Below are positions 27,223-36,446 of a stretch of DNA of 64,000 bases, one piece after another. The stretch's first letter is position 1. Each line of letters begins with the position of its first letter. The stretch comes from Perlabentimonas sp041656735. GTDB lineage: Bacteria; Bacteroidota; Bacteroidia; Bacteroidales; Tenuifilaceae. The DNA lies in assembly GCA_041656735.1 (NCBI GenBank), contig JBBACY010000003.1, positions 62,001 to 126,000 on the forward strand, read 5' to 3'. The notes under the pieces are model-generated. The model did not search any database. It was given only the letters and a program-made list of their open reading frames with translations, and had not been told where the DNA came from. A program made the position numbers and the translations under genes.

Positions 27223-28317
27223 CTATACGTTAAATCGAATATGAAGGATATCACCATCCTCAACTATATAGTTTTTACCCTCAATGTGAAATTTCCCTTT
27301 TTCCTTGCATGCCTGCTCCGAACCCAAGCTTACATAGTCGTTGTACTTCATAACCTCGGCACGAATAAAGCCACGCTCCAAATCGCTATGGATAGAGCCA
27401 GCTGCTTGTGGTGCAGTTGCCCCACGTTTAATGGTCCATGCTCGGGTCTCCTTTTCGCCTACTGTGAAAAACGTTTCAAGTTCTAGCAAGGAATATGCAG
27501 CACGAATTAATTTGTCTACCCCTGGCTCTTTTAACCCAACATCCGAAAGAAAAGCCATCCTATCCTCTTCTGTTTCCAACTCGGCAATTTCGGCCTCCAT
27601 GGCTCCAGCAATAATTAGTATTTCGGTATTCTCGTTCTTTAAATAGTTCTGAACCTGCTCAACATACTTGTTGCCGTTAACAGCCGAGGCATCATCAACA
27701 TTGCAAACGTAAATAAAGGGCTTGGTTGTTAGTAAGAAAATATCGGCAATAAATCGTTTATCTTCCTCTTCAACAGGTGCACTAGATGCGTTTTGAAATG
27801 ATTCTAAATGATCTTTATACACAGTAAGCACCTCAATGCCTTTTTTTGCATCCTTATCGCCAGATTTTATAGCCTTTTCAAGCCGCTGAATCTTTTTCTC
27901 AACCGATTCTAAGTCCTTAATTTGAAGTTCAAGGTTAACCGTTTCAATATCCCTAACGGGGTTAACGGAGCCATCAACATGCGAAAGGCGCTCATCGTCG
28001 AAGCAGCGTAGCACGTGAATTAGCGCATCGCAGTTACGAATTTCGGACAGAAACTGGTTAGCACCTTTATCGGAGCGACCAGTACTTTTTGTTAGTCCAG
28101 GAATGTCAACAATTTCTACGGTTGTATGAACTACTTTCTGCGTAGCGGCCAGATCCTCTAGTATATACAAGCGAGCATCGGGTACGTTTATTGTACTAAG
28201 GTTTGTTTTATTGCTAAACGAAAAGCCGCTGGCCTCTGCCTTGGTGGCCGACATGCAATTAAAAATGGTTGATTTGCCTACGTTGGCAATACCAATAATT
28301 CCGCACTGTAAACTCAT
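27223..28317 (-). CDS. ychF: Redox-regulated ATPase YchF (Obg-like)
   Basis: YchF is a ribosome-associated P-loop NTPase of the Obg family that prefers ATP. The 364 residues show G1 GIANVGKST, G3 DIPGL, and NVDD in place of the GTP-specific NKxD, which explains ATP preference. A coiled-coil region lies at about 135-175. The C-terminal TGS-like domain (ETFFTVGEKETRAWTIKRG to the end, with DGDILHIRFNV) is complete. It may be the first gene of a minus-strand run with the small membrane protein and the M14 peptidase. Confidence 0.95.
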   Translation of the reverse strand: MSLQCGIIGIANVGKSTIFNCMSATKAEASGFSFSNKTNLSTINVPDARLYILEDLAATQKVVHTTVEIVDIPGLTKSTGRSDKGANQFLSEIRNCDALIHVLRCFDDERLSHVDGSVNPVRDIETVNLELQIKDLESVEKKIQRLEKAIKSGDKDAKKGIEVLTVYKDHLESFQNASSAPVEEEDKRFIADIFLLTTKPFIYVCNVDDASAVNGNKYVEQVQNYLKNENTEILIIAGAMEAEIAELETEEDRMAFLSDVGLKEPGVDKLIRAAYSLLELETFFTVGEKETRAWTIKRGATAPQAAGSIHSDLERGFIRAEVMKYNDYVSLGSEQACKEKGKFHIEGKNYIVEDGDILHIRFNV

Positions 28318-28393
28318 TAATTGATTTGATTTAAGTAATTAGCCTGCAAATTTAGCTCGAAATATTGGGTTTACTATAAATTGTATGAAGAAA

Positions 28394-28432
28394 CATAAAA
28401 AAACAGGGCGTGACGTTGAGCCAAACCCTGTT
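28394..28432 (-). terminator. Terminator after lpdA
   Basis: AACAGGG (28402-28408) pairs with CCCTGTT (28426-28432). On the minus strand the stem is followed by a run of T (complement of 28396-28401). It lies 21 bases past the lpdA stop and before ychF. Confidence 0.7.
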
Positions 28433-28453
28433 CATAAAAATTTAAGCGTAAAC

Positions 28454-29842
28454 CTACATATGTATTACCTCGCCATAGGCAGCTGCAGCAGCCTCCATAA
28501 TGGCCTCGCTCATAGTTGGATGAGGATGTATACTTTTCATTAGTTCGTGTCCGGTGGTTTCCAAATTTCGAGCAACAACCATTTCGGCAATCATTTCGGT
28601 AACATTTCCGCCAATCATATGGGCGCCAAGTAGCTCTCCATACTTGGCATCGAAAATTAGCTTTACAAAACCATCGCGCATGCCGGCAGCTGTTGCTTTG
28701 CCCGATGCGGTGAATGGGAACTTACCCACTTTAATTTCGTAACCCGCTTCAATTGCAGCCTTTTCGGTCATTCCAACTGATGATACTTCGGGGTTTGTAT
28801 AGGTACATCCAGGTATATTCTTGTAGTTAATTGGCTGTACATCCATTCCTGCAATTTTTTCAACACAGGCAATCCCTTCGGCAGATGCTACGTGAGCCAA
28901 TGCTGGTCCTGGCACTATATCGCCAATGGCATAAATGCTCTCAACGTTGGTTCGGTAGTAATCGTCAACCTTTACGCGACCATTAACCATTTCAACGCCC
29001 AGATCCTCAAGTCCAATACCTTCGGTGTTTGGTGCAATTCCTACAGCAGAAAGAACAATCTCTGCTTCAACAACCACTTCGCCCTTTTTAGATTTAATGG
29101 TCACCTTGCAAAGTTTGCCACTGGTGTCTACCGACTCAACCGATGCGTTGGTCATAACTTTAATCTTATTCTTTTTGAAAGAACGCTCAAGGGTTTTCGA
29201 TACCTCTTCATCCTCAACGGGAACAACGTTTGGCATAAATTCAACAAGCGTTACCTCTGTACCTATGGAGTTGTAGAAATAAGCAAATTCACTGCCAATG
29301 GCGCCTGAGCCAACCACCACCATTGATTTAGGTTGCTTGGGTAGGGTAAGAGCCTGACGGTAGCCAATAATTTTTTCGCCATCCTGCTTTAGGTTGGATA
29401 GCTCGCGTGAGCGTGCTCCTGTTGCCAGTATAATATGTTTGGCGGTAATCTCTTGGGTTGAGCCGTCTGATGCTGTAACCGTAACGGTGTTTTTGCCTTT
29501 TAGCTTGCCAAATCCGTTAATTACCTCAATCTTATTCTTTTTAAAAAGAAATTCGATGCCTTTGCTCATATTGCTTGCCACGTCGCGGCTACGTGCAATT
29601 ATTTTTTCAAAGTCGGGCTTAACATCGCTGGCCATAATACCGTAATCGGCCGCATGGCTGGCATATTCAAAAACCTGAGCACTTTTAAGTAGTGCTTTGG
29701 TAGGAATACAGCCCCAGTTCAGGCATATACCCCCTAGATTTTCTTTTTCAATAACGCCAACTTTCATTCCCAGCTGGCTCGCTCTAATAGCAGCCACATA
29801 ACCTCCAGGGCCACTTCCTATTACTAATACATCAAAGTTCAT
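28454..29842 (-). CDS. lpdA: Dihydrolipoyl dehydrogenase (E3)
   Basis: E3 reoxidises the lipoyl groups of 2-oxoacid dehydrogenase complexes, passing electrons to FAD and NAD. The 462 residues show the FAD motif VIGSGPGGYVAAIRASQLG, redox disulfide GGICLNWGCIPTKALL, NAD motif VVGSGAIGSEFAYF, YAIGDIVPGPALAHVAS, and the C-terminal dimer-interface catalytic His in HPHPTMSEAI. It has no other complex subunit next to it. Instead it starts 29 bases after znuB on the same strand with no obvious promoter between, so it may be transcribed from the zinc-transporter operon or from a promoter inside znuB. Confidence 0.96.
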   Translation of the reverse strand: MNFDVLVIGSGPGGYVAAIRASQLGMKVGVIEKENLGGICLNWGCIPTKALLKSAQVFEYASHAADYGIMASDVKPDFEKIIARSRDVASNMSKGIEFLFKKNKIEVINGFGKLKGKNTVTVTASDGSTQEITAKHIILATGARSRELSNLKQDGEKIIGYRQALTLPKQPKSMVVVGSGAIGSEFAYFYNSIGTEVTLVEFMPNVVPVEDEEVSKTLERSFKKNKIKVMTNASVESVDTSGKLCKVTIKSKKGEVVVEAEIVLSAVGIAPNTEGIGLEDLGVEMVNGRVKVDDYYRTNVESIYAIGDIVPGPALAHVASAEGIACVEKIAGMDVQPINYKNIPGCTYTNPEVSSVGMTEKAAIEAGYEIKVGKFPFTASGKATAAGMRDGFVKLIFDAKYGELLGAHMIGGNVTEMIAEMVVARNLETTGHELMKSIHPHPTMSEAIMEAAAAAYGEVIHM

Positions 29843-29871
29843 GGTAGTTAAATTTATGTGTTGAAATATAT

Positions 29872-30708
29872 TTATGTGCTTCTCAATTGGGTTCTAACAA
29901 TAATATACTTAGCTAGTTTAGCAATTGCAAATATAGCAACTAAAACCATTATAATTGTTGCGCCCGACGGCACATTTATGTTGTACGATATAAGAAGCCC
30001 GCCAATTGATCCGACAAAACCTATGATTGCCGAAATATAAATAATGTTACTAAACCGTTTTGTAAATAGGTTTGCAATGGTTGGCGGGATGGTTAGCATT
30101 GAAATTAGTAGGATAATACCTACCATTCTGATGCTTAGCACTATGGTGATTGCCAGAAAACCCTTTAATATATATGAGAATATTTTTACGGGAATTTGCT
30201 GTGTTTTAGCAAACTCTGAATCGAAAGCTAGGTACAAGATGGGCTTGTAAAATATTACGAAAAAGCTAACCATTACGAGGTTTAAAATCAGAAGTAGAAT
30301 CAGGTCGGATGAGGACACCGTTAAAATTGAACCAAATAGAAAGGTCATGAGGTTGGGCGAATATCCAGGCGTTAGGTATATAAAAAATATGCCTATGGCC
30401 ATTCCAACTGACCACAGCATGCCTATGGCCGAATCTTCGCGAACATTCATTTTTTGATGAAGTGCCTCAACGCCAAATGCTGCTAGTACTGCAAATACAG
30501 CAGCCCCAATAATGGGGTTAATGCCAATGTAGTAGGCTATGCCAATGCCGCCAAACGAGGCATGCGTAATTCCTCCGCTTAAAAAAACTAGTCTCTTAGC
30601 CACAATGTATGTCCCAACCATTGCCGCAGCAATTGATATAAGCAATGCGGCAGCAAAAGCGTTCGTTACGAACTGGTACTCGAAAAAGTTGGCTATTGTG
30701 TTTAGCAT
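29872..30708 (-). CDS. znuB: Zinc/manganese ABC transporter permease, ZnuB-like
   Basis: This is the inner-membrane permease of a divalent-metal ABC importer. The 278 residues form about eight hydrophobic segments, with the family motif RLVFLSGGITHASFGGIGIAYY in the early loop and RMVGIILLISMLTIPPTIA near the C-terminal side. Order and spacing (znuA, 35 bases, znuC, 37 bases, znuB) indicate one operon. The metal is inferred from the His-rich binding protein; manganese importers of the same family look alike. Confidence 0.9.
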   Translation of the reverse strand: MLNTIANFFEYQFVTNAFAAALLISIAAAMVGTYIVAKRLVFLSGGITHASFGGIGIAYYIGINPIIGAAVFAVLAAFGVEALHQKMNVREDSAIGMLWSVGMAIGIFFIYLTPGYSPNLMTFLFGSILTVSSSDLILLLILNLVMVSFFVIFYKPILYLAFDSEFAKTQQIPVKIFSYILKGFLAITIVLSIRMVGIILLISMLTIPPTIANLFTKRFSNIIYISAIIGFVGSIGGLLISYNINVPSGATIIMVLVAIFAIAKLAKYIIVRTQLRST

Positions 30709-30745
30709 ATTGTGTTTAGTATTATTCTTTTAGTTTATGCTGATT

Positions 30746-31489
30746 TTAGTGTTTGCCTAAAATTGTATGCGGAATTTTACCATGCGCAATAATCTGTATG
30801 GGGCAATCGTATGCTGCTAACTGTTCTGTTGAAATTCTATTGGATGGATGGTAATGCAAGGTCCGATTAACGCATGCAATGGTTTTTACGTGTGAGGTGA
30901 TGGTTCCCAAATCGTGCGAAACCATTATAATGGCCATTTCATTATTCAATTCCTTTAGTAATTCATATAGTTCCTTCTCAAACTTATTGTCAACAAAGGT
31001 GTTTGGTTCATCTAAAACGAGTAATCTGGGGTGTGAAATTAATGCTCTGCTTAAAAAAACTCTTTGCAGTTGCCCTCCCGAAAGTTCACCAATTGCCTTG
31101 TCTTTTAGCTCTGTTATACCAATGCGATTGAGCATATCAAAGGCTAACTGATTATCCTTTTTATTATACCTTCCTGTAACCCCTTTTTTACCTAATAACC
31201 CCGACAACACAACCTCATTAACGGTTATTGGGAATCGTTTGTCAATGCTAGTTATTTGAGGGAGATAGCCAAAAAGGCTTTCCTTTGGTGTTCGCGAACA
31301 GTATTTTACCGTCCCTTTTATAGGCTTTAAATCTCCAAGTAAAAGTTTGAGTAGTGTTGTTTTACCCCCTCCGTTCGGTCCTATTACTCCCACAAAATCG
31401 AAATCAGAAATTTCGAGATTAATATCTTTCAGAACAATCTCGTTGTTGTACCCCGCCGATGCCGAAATAATTTCAAGTATTTTTGCCAT
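30746..31489 (-). CDS. znuC: Zinc/manganese ABC transporter ATP-binding protein, ZnuC-like
   Basis: This is the ATPase of the metal importer. The 247 residues have Walker A GPNGGGKTTLLKLLLG, Q-loop YLPQITSI, signature LSGGQLQRVFLSRAL, Walker B LLVLDEPN and H-loop MVSHDLGTI. One oddity: after Walker B the usual 'EPxxGVD' reads EPNTFVDN. It is encoded between the binding protein and permease genes. Confidence 0.93.
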   Translation of the reverse strand: MAKILEIISASAGYNNEIVLKDINLEISDFDFVGVIGPNGGGKTTLLKLLLGDLKPIKGTVKYCSRTPKESLFGYLPQITSIDKRFPITVNEVVLSGLLGKKGVTGRYNKKDNQLAFDMLNRIGITELKDKAIGELSGGQLQRVFLSRALISHPRLLVLDEPNTFVDNKFEKELYELLKELNNEMAIIMVSHDLGTITSHVKTIACVNRTLHYHPSNRISTEQLAAYDCPIQIIAHGKIPHTILGKH

Positions 31490-31524
31490 GGTAAAAACTT
31501 AAGTCGCTATATAGTTGTAAACGT

Positions 31525-32403
31525 TTACTTTAACGCTTTGCTTACTAGGTTTGACATATGGTACATATTTTCTAACCAATCTTCGCGAAGCGGGTCAATA
31601 ACCTCAATGATACCTCCAATATCAGATGCAGCCGCCTTTGCGTTGTTTGTGTCAAACTCTTTTTGGATGAAGATGGTTTTAGCGCCTTGTTCTCGTGCAG
31701 ATTGTAAAATTGCTTGCATATGCTTCATCGATGGTGCTTTGCCATCCTGTTCAAGCGAAATCTGTTTTAATCCGTAATCGCGGGCAAAATAAGTTAGTGC
31801 TGGGTGGTAAATATAAATCTTGTTATTTTCAATACCTTGTAAACTTCTTTTTATATGAATGTTAAGCGTATCAATATCCTCAATAAGATGAGCAAAATTT
31901 GCCTCGAAGGTAATTTTATGCTCGGGGAATTTTTGCGATAGAACGGTAGTAATAGTTCGTACCATAGTTTTTACCTCAATGGGAGAGAGCCACACGTGCG
32001 GGTCTGAGCCATGACTGTGACTATGCCCATGGTCATGATGGGAGTCGCATTCACCACTAATTAAATTCAAATCTTTAGCATGGTTAACAATTAGAATGTT
32101 AGGGTTTTGCTCGTGAATATTATTGAGCATTGACATTTCAAATTCGAGCAGGCCGAGTGAAAAGTATGCAGACGCTTGGCTAAGCGATTTTAGCTGCGAT
32201 GCAGTTGGCTCGTAAACCTCGGGGCTTGAGCCAGCGGGCACCATAAACTCAACGTGAATTGTATTATCGGCAATGCGGTCAACAAAGTATTTTTGGGGTG
32301 CAATGCTAACCACAACGGTGGGTTTAAGGTTTTTTTCTGTGCTATTGGTACAACTATACAGTATGGCAGGTAAAACTAAAAGGAGTGTCAGTGCTTTTCT
32401 CAT
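31525..32403 (-). CDS. znuA: Zinc-binding lipoprotein of ABC importer, ZnuA-like
   Basis: This is the substrate-binding protein of a cluster A-I metal importer. The 292 residues begin with a lipobox (AILYSC, Cys18). Metal-site histidines are in a His-rich loop (DSHHDHGHSHSHG) followed by SDPHVWLSP, and in IYHPALTYFARDYGL; an acidic ligand is likely in IEVIDPL. The His-rich loop favours zinc over manganese. First gene of the znuACB run. A candidate promoter lies at 32430-32459; I could not identify a Zur operator with confidence. Confidence 0.92.
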   Translation of the reverse strand: MRKALTLLLVLPAILYSCTNSTEKNLKPTVVVSIAPQKYFVDRIADNTIHVEFMVPAGSSPEVYEPTASQLKSLSQASAYFSLGLLEFEMSMLNNIHEQNPNILIVNHAKDLNLISGECDSHHDHGHSHSHGSDPHVWLSPIEVKTMVRTITTVLSQKFPEHKITFEANFAHLIEDIDTLNIHIKRSLQGIENNKIYIYHPALTYFARDYGLKQISLEQDGKAPSMKHMQAILQSAREQGAKTIFIQKEFDTNNAKAAASDIGGIIEVIDPLREDWLENMYHMSNLVSKALK

Positions 32404-32429
32404 ATCTTAAATACGTGCTAATTAATAAT

Positions 32430-32459
32430 CAAAATTACCTATTTAAAACTAAACACAAA
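32430..32459 (-). promoter_or_regulatory. Candidate promoter of znuA operon
   Basis: On the minus strand TTTG (complement of 32456-32459), an 18-base spacer, then TAATTTTG (complement of 32430-32437) fit the Bacteroidota -33/-7 consensus. The box ends 26 bases before the znuA ATG. Confidence 0.45.
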
Positions 32460-32628
32460 ATTTCCATAATAGTTTTTGCTTGCATTAAAAATGTGTTTAC
32501 ATATCAGATAGTTAGAGGTTTATGTTTTATTTTGTATAACTTAAAACAAATTTGCGATTGTATATGTTTGTTTGGCAGGCGGTTAACTTGGTACTTTCAG
32601 TAGCGAATAAATTAATTTTTCGTTAATA

Positions 32629-32657
32629 TTGCAGTTAAGAACGTAAAATTATTTTTG
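32629..32657 (+). promoter_or_regulatory. Candidate promoter of the TPR-SpoIIE gene
   Basis: ATTG (ending 32631), an 18-base spacer and TATTTTTG (32650-32657) fit the Bacteroidota consensus. The ATG follows 26 bases later. Confidence 0.4.
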
Positions 32658-32683
32658 TTTATTTTTATTTGAAATTATTTAAT

Positions 32684-35245
32684 ATGCTGCGAACTTCTCT
32701 TCTTTTTCTGTTCATGGTTACTAACCTGCTTACCTTTGGCCAAAGCGCCCAAAGCAAGGAGGATAGTTTGCAACTTTTGCTCGGGAAAGCCAAGGAGGCC
32801 GAAAAGGTTAGTATACTAATCCAACTAAGCGAAATAAAAGTACTCGATGAAGTAGGTTTGAACTATGCAACCAATGCATATGAGTTGGCTCTAAAACAAA
32901 ATGATAAATCGTCACAGGCCGAAGCCCTTTACTTCATAGGCAGACACTACTATGAAAATGCAGACGATAAAAATGCGATTAACTTTTATCTTAAGTCGCT
33001 TAATATATCCAAAGAGCTAAATGACAAGTCCAAAATTGTTCGAACATACCGAAGTATAGGTCGTTCTTATTACTACCTCGATTCGCTTGGCGAGGCCGAG
33101 AGTTATGCTGAACAAGCTGTTGAACTAGCCATTCAAATTGGTGATAAGGCACAGCAAGCTGAAGCGCTCCTTAACATTGCCGAAATTTACGACAAGGATT
33201 ATAAGCAGGACAAAGCTTTAGGTTATATTTTTCAAGCATTAGAAACTCTTAAGGGTACCGATAACCCTAAAACATTAGCCATAATATACCGCTCGCTAGG
33301 AAAGCAGTACTATACTCTAGGAGAGTTCAAAAAATCTATTGAGTATTATCTCAAGGAAATTGAAATAAGGGAACAGATTAAGGATGTTAGTGGACTGGCC
33401 GTATCCTACTATTGGCTTGGCCGTACGCATCGAACAATTGGGAATTTTCAGCTAGCACTTGAGCAGTACCAGAAAAGTTTAAAGTATTCTGAGCAGCAAA
33501 ACGACCGCAAGTCTATAGCAGCTAATAGTACCGAAATAGGGTTTATTTACGAAAACCTCTCCCGAACCATTTTGGATGTTGCTGAGAATAAGGTAAACTA
33601 TACTAAAGCACTTTCGTTCCATCAGGCTGCACTCGATATATACACAGAGGATTTGGATAAGGATAAGATTGCCGAATCGACAAATAATATCGCAAATACA
33701 TATTCTCGCTTGGCAACTAATCGGTTTGTTGCCAGGTATGGAGAGTTCTGGGACGATTCAATCCAAATTCTGAAAGTGCCCGTTGATACCCTAAAGGCCG
33801 CTTTTGAAAGTGTGTTCGACTATTATAATAAAACGCTTGAAATATATGAGGAGACTGGAAAAAAACAATTTATTACTCTTGTTCGAATAAACCTAGCAAG
33901 CCATTATATATATACACGTAACTGGCGAAAAGCAGATGAGCATCTAAGCAAGGGTCTTGCTTTAGCTCGCGAAATTAACAGTCAGTATGACGTTGCCCTT
34001 GCCCTTTTTCATTACGGTGAATACTACTATAGGCTTAACGATTTACCTCGCGCAGAGCAATATTTATTGCAAACTCTGGAAATATCTGAAAGTTTAGGGA
34101 TTAAAGATTTTATGATGCACACCCACCAAAAACTTGGAAAGATATACGAAAGAACTGGTAACCTACCCAAAGCCTTAAAGCATATTAAAGCATACAATCG
34201 AATTAAAGACGTACTGTTTTCTGAGCAAAGCCAAAAGGTTATAACCGAAATGCAGACCAAATATGAAACCGAGAAGAAAGAGCAGGAAATAAAAAATTTA
34301 AATATTGAGAGTGAACTGCAACATTCCTTAATACAACGGCAAAGGCTAACCATTGCAATATCCATAGGGGGCATAATTATTATACTTGCCTTTGCTGGTT
34401 TGCTAATAAATATGGTACGCCAAAAGCAACGAGCCAACAAAATTTTAGAAGAAAAGAACGCGCTCATTTCGCACCAAAAACAGGAGATTACCGATAGCAT
34501 TCGCTATGCAAGCCGTATTCAAAATGCCATTTTGCCCTCGGCAACAATTATGCATGAGTCCTTTAACGATTCTTTTGTGCTTTTCTTGCCGCGCGATATT
34601 GTGAGTGGCGACTTTTACTGGTTTACTCGTAGGGGAGATAAAATGGTTGTTGTTGCTGCCGATTGCACTGGACACGGTGTTCCTGGGGCATTTATGAGTA
34701 TGCTAGGCGTTTCGTTTTTATATGAGATAGTAAACAAGGAAGGTGTGATGCGACCAGCCAAAATTCTCGATATGCTTCGCCAATTTGTGAAGCTTACCTT
34801 GTCGCAAACAGGTAAAAAAGACGAGCAGAAGGATGGAATGGATATATCGCTATGTATGGTCGATTTAGAAAATATGAAGCTCGAATGGGCAGGTGCATAT
34901 AACCCTCTTCTACTTATCAGAAATGAAGAGATAATAGAATATAAGGCCGATAAGATGCCTGTGGCAATTCATATAACTGATCATTTGCCGTTTACCAATC
35001 ACGAGATTGATTTACAGCTCGATGACGTATTCTATATGTATTCTGATGGTTTTGCCGACCAGTTTGGAGGTGAAAGCGGAAGAAAATATATGTCGAAAAG
35101 GTTTAAAAACTTCTTGCTCGAAATTCATAAAAAACCTATGGAAGAACAGAAGGAGTTACTACATCAGGAGCACCTTTCATGGCGTGGAAACATAGAGCAA
35201 ATTGATGATATTGTGGTGGTTGGCATTAGAGTAAGTGAAATTTAA
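32684..35245 (+). CDS. TPR sensor with SpoIIE-type PP2C serine phosphatase domain
   Basis: This is an 853-residue membrane protein. Signal-like N-terminus (LLFLFMVTNLLTFGQ), about ten TPR repeats to about 480, a coiled coil, a membrane segment at about 558-580, then a short coiled linker and a SpoIIE/RsbU-like phosphatase from about 620. Phosphatase metal motifs are visible: SGDFYWF, VVAADCTGHGVPGAFMSML, DGMDISLCMVD, YMYSDGFADQFGG and EQIDDIVVVGI. It should dephosphorylate a Ser/Thr-phosphorylated partner in response to a TPR-mediated signal. The SiaC-like protein at 54.8 kb is a reasonable target by analogy with SiaA-SiaC, but the genes are 20 kb apart. The ATG at 32684 is preferred to the TTG at 32669. 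Confidence 0.9.
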   Translation: MLRTSLLFLFMVTNLLTFGQSAQSKEDSLQLLLGKAKEAEKVSILIQLSEIKVLDEVGLNYATNAYELALKQNDKSSQAEALYFIGRHYYENADDKNAINFYLKSLNISKELNDKSKIVRTYRSIGRSYYYLDSLGEAESYAEQAVELAIQIGDKAQQAEALLNIAEIYDKDYKQDKALGYIFQALETLKGTDNPKTLAIIYRSLGKQYYTLGEFKKSIEYYLKEIEIREQIKDVSGLAVSYYWLGRTHRTIGNFQLALEQYQKSLKYSEQQNDRKSIAANSTEIGFIYENLSRTILDVAENKVNYTKALSFHQAALDIYTEDLDKDKIAESTNNIANTYSRLATNRFVARYGEFWDDSIQILKVPVDTLKAAFESVFDYYNKTLEIYEETGKKQFITLVRINLASHYIYTRNWRKADEHLSKGLALAREINSQYDVALALFHYGEYYYRLNDLPRAEQYLLQTLEISESLGIKDFMMHTHQKLGKIYERTGNLPKALKHIKAYNRIKDVLFSEQSQKVITEMQTKYETEKKEQEIKNLNIESELQHSLIQRQRLTIAISIGGIIIILAFAGLLINMVRQKQRANKILEEKNALISHQKQEITDSIRYASRIQNAILPSATIMHESFNDSFVLFLPRDIVSGDFYWFTRRGDKMVVVAADCTGHGVPGAFMSMLGVSFLYEIVNKEGVMRPAKILDMLRQFVKLTLSQTGKKDEQKDGMDISLCMVDLENMKLEWAGAYNPLLLIRNEEIIEYKADKMPVAIHITDHLPFTNHEIDLQLDDVFYMYSDGFADQFGGESGRKYMSKRFKNFLLEIHKKPMEEQKELLHQEHLSWRGNIEQIDDIVVVGIRVSEI

Positions 35246-35286
35246 CAACGCATACTGCAAAAAATGGTTTTATATATCAAAATACC

Positions 35287-35294
35287 TACCTTTG
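35287..35294 (+). promoter_or_regulatory. Possible -7 box for meaB
   Basis: TACCTTTG matches TAnnTTTG and lies 22 bases before the meaB ATG. The -33 region is poor, so this rests on one element. Confidence 0.35.
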
Positions 35295-35316
35295 TCAGTG
35301 GAATTAGAGTTTAGAT

Positions 35317-36405
35317 ATGACAAAAACAGACGAGTTTAAATCTGCACTCAAGGTTAACCCTGGTGTAGATCAACCCTCTACTATAAATAAGAACGCCATT
35401 AAGCGTTTAAAAGCTACAAGGCAAAAAACCTTTAGCGTGCAGCATTATGTAGATGGTATTCTGGATAAAGATATTTCTATCCTTAGTCAGGCAATTACTC
35501 TTATTGAGAGTTCGTTGCCTAGGCATCATGAAATAGGGCAAAAAGTTATTGAGCAGTGCTTGCCCCATACCGGAAATTCGGTTAGAATTGGTATAACGGG
35601 TGTTCCGGGTGCAGGGAAAAGCACCTTTATTGAGGCTCTGGGTGGAACCATTACCCAGTCGGGTGGCAGGCTTGCTGTTTTAGCAATTGACCCTAGCAGC
35701 GAAAGGAGCAAGGGTAGCATTTTAGGCGATAAAACCCGAATGGAAACCCTTTGCAATGATCCAAACGCATTTATTCGCCCATCCCCTTCAGCAGGTTCGT
35801 TGGGTGGGGTTGCCCGTAAAACGCGCGAGTCAATTATTCTTTGTGAGGCAGCAGGATTCGATACAATTTTCATTGAAACTGTTGGAGTGGGACAGAGCGA
35901 AACGTCCGTACATTCAATGGTCGATTTTTTTCTGCTGCTTATGCTTTCAGGTGCAGGTGATGAGTTGCAGGGTATTAAGCGGGGTATAATGGAAATGGCC
36001 GACCTAATTGCGATAACAAAAGCCGATGGCGAAAATATAAAGAAGGCTCAAATGGCTAGGATACAGTATGAAAATGCTTTACACCTATTCCCTAAGCCCG
36101 AGTCGGGATGGTTTCCGCAGGTTAAAACGTGCTCATCATATACACAGGATGGTATTGCCGATATTTGGGAATCCGTTAAAAATTATGTTGAAGAAACAAA
36201 AAAGACTGAGTATTTTCAGTCGCGCAGATTACAACAGGCAAAATACTGGATGACTCAATCTATTACCGAGGCCTTAAAAGACGACCTATTTAATAATCCC
36301 AGTGTACAAGAATTGATTAAATCAACCGAAAAAGATGTGCTAAACGATAGAATTAGTTCATTTGTTGCGGCAAAAAAAATAATGGACTTTTACAAGTCTT
36401 TATAA
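35317..36405 (+). CDS. meaB: Methylmalonyl-CoA mutase-associated GTPase MeaB (ArgK family)
   Basis: MeaB is a G3E GTPase that protects and reloads the B12-dependent methylmalonyl-CoA mutase. The 362 residues show Walker A GITGVPGAGKSTFIEALG, VLAIDPSSERSKGSILGDKT (family signature), IRPSPSAGSLGGVARKT, switch region IETVGVGQSE, and ITKADGEN for guanine recognition. The mutase genes are outside the window. The next gene, a thioredoxin-like lipoprotein, starts 41 bases later and may be co-transcribed. Confidence 0.94.
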   Translation: MTKTDEFKSALKVNPGVDQPSTINKNAIKRLKATRQKTFSVQHYVDGILDKDISILSQAITLIESSLPRHHEIGQKVIEQCLPHTGNSVRIGITGVPGAGKSTFIEALGGTITQSGGRLAVLAIDPSSERSKGSILGDKTRMETLCNDPNAFIRPSPSAGSLGGVARKTRESIILCEAAGFDTIFIETVGVGQSETSVHSMVDFFLLLMLSGAGDELQGIKRGIMEMADLIAITKADGENIKKAQMARIQYENALHLFPKPESGWFPQVKTCSSYTQDGIADIWESVKNYVEETKKTEYFQSRRLQQAKYWMTQSITEALKDDLFNNPSVQELIKSTEKDVLNDRISSFVAAKKIMDFYKSL

Positions 36406-36446
36406 CCCAAGTGGGTTTCAAATTGTAAACAAACAAAAATAAAAAA

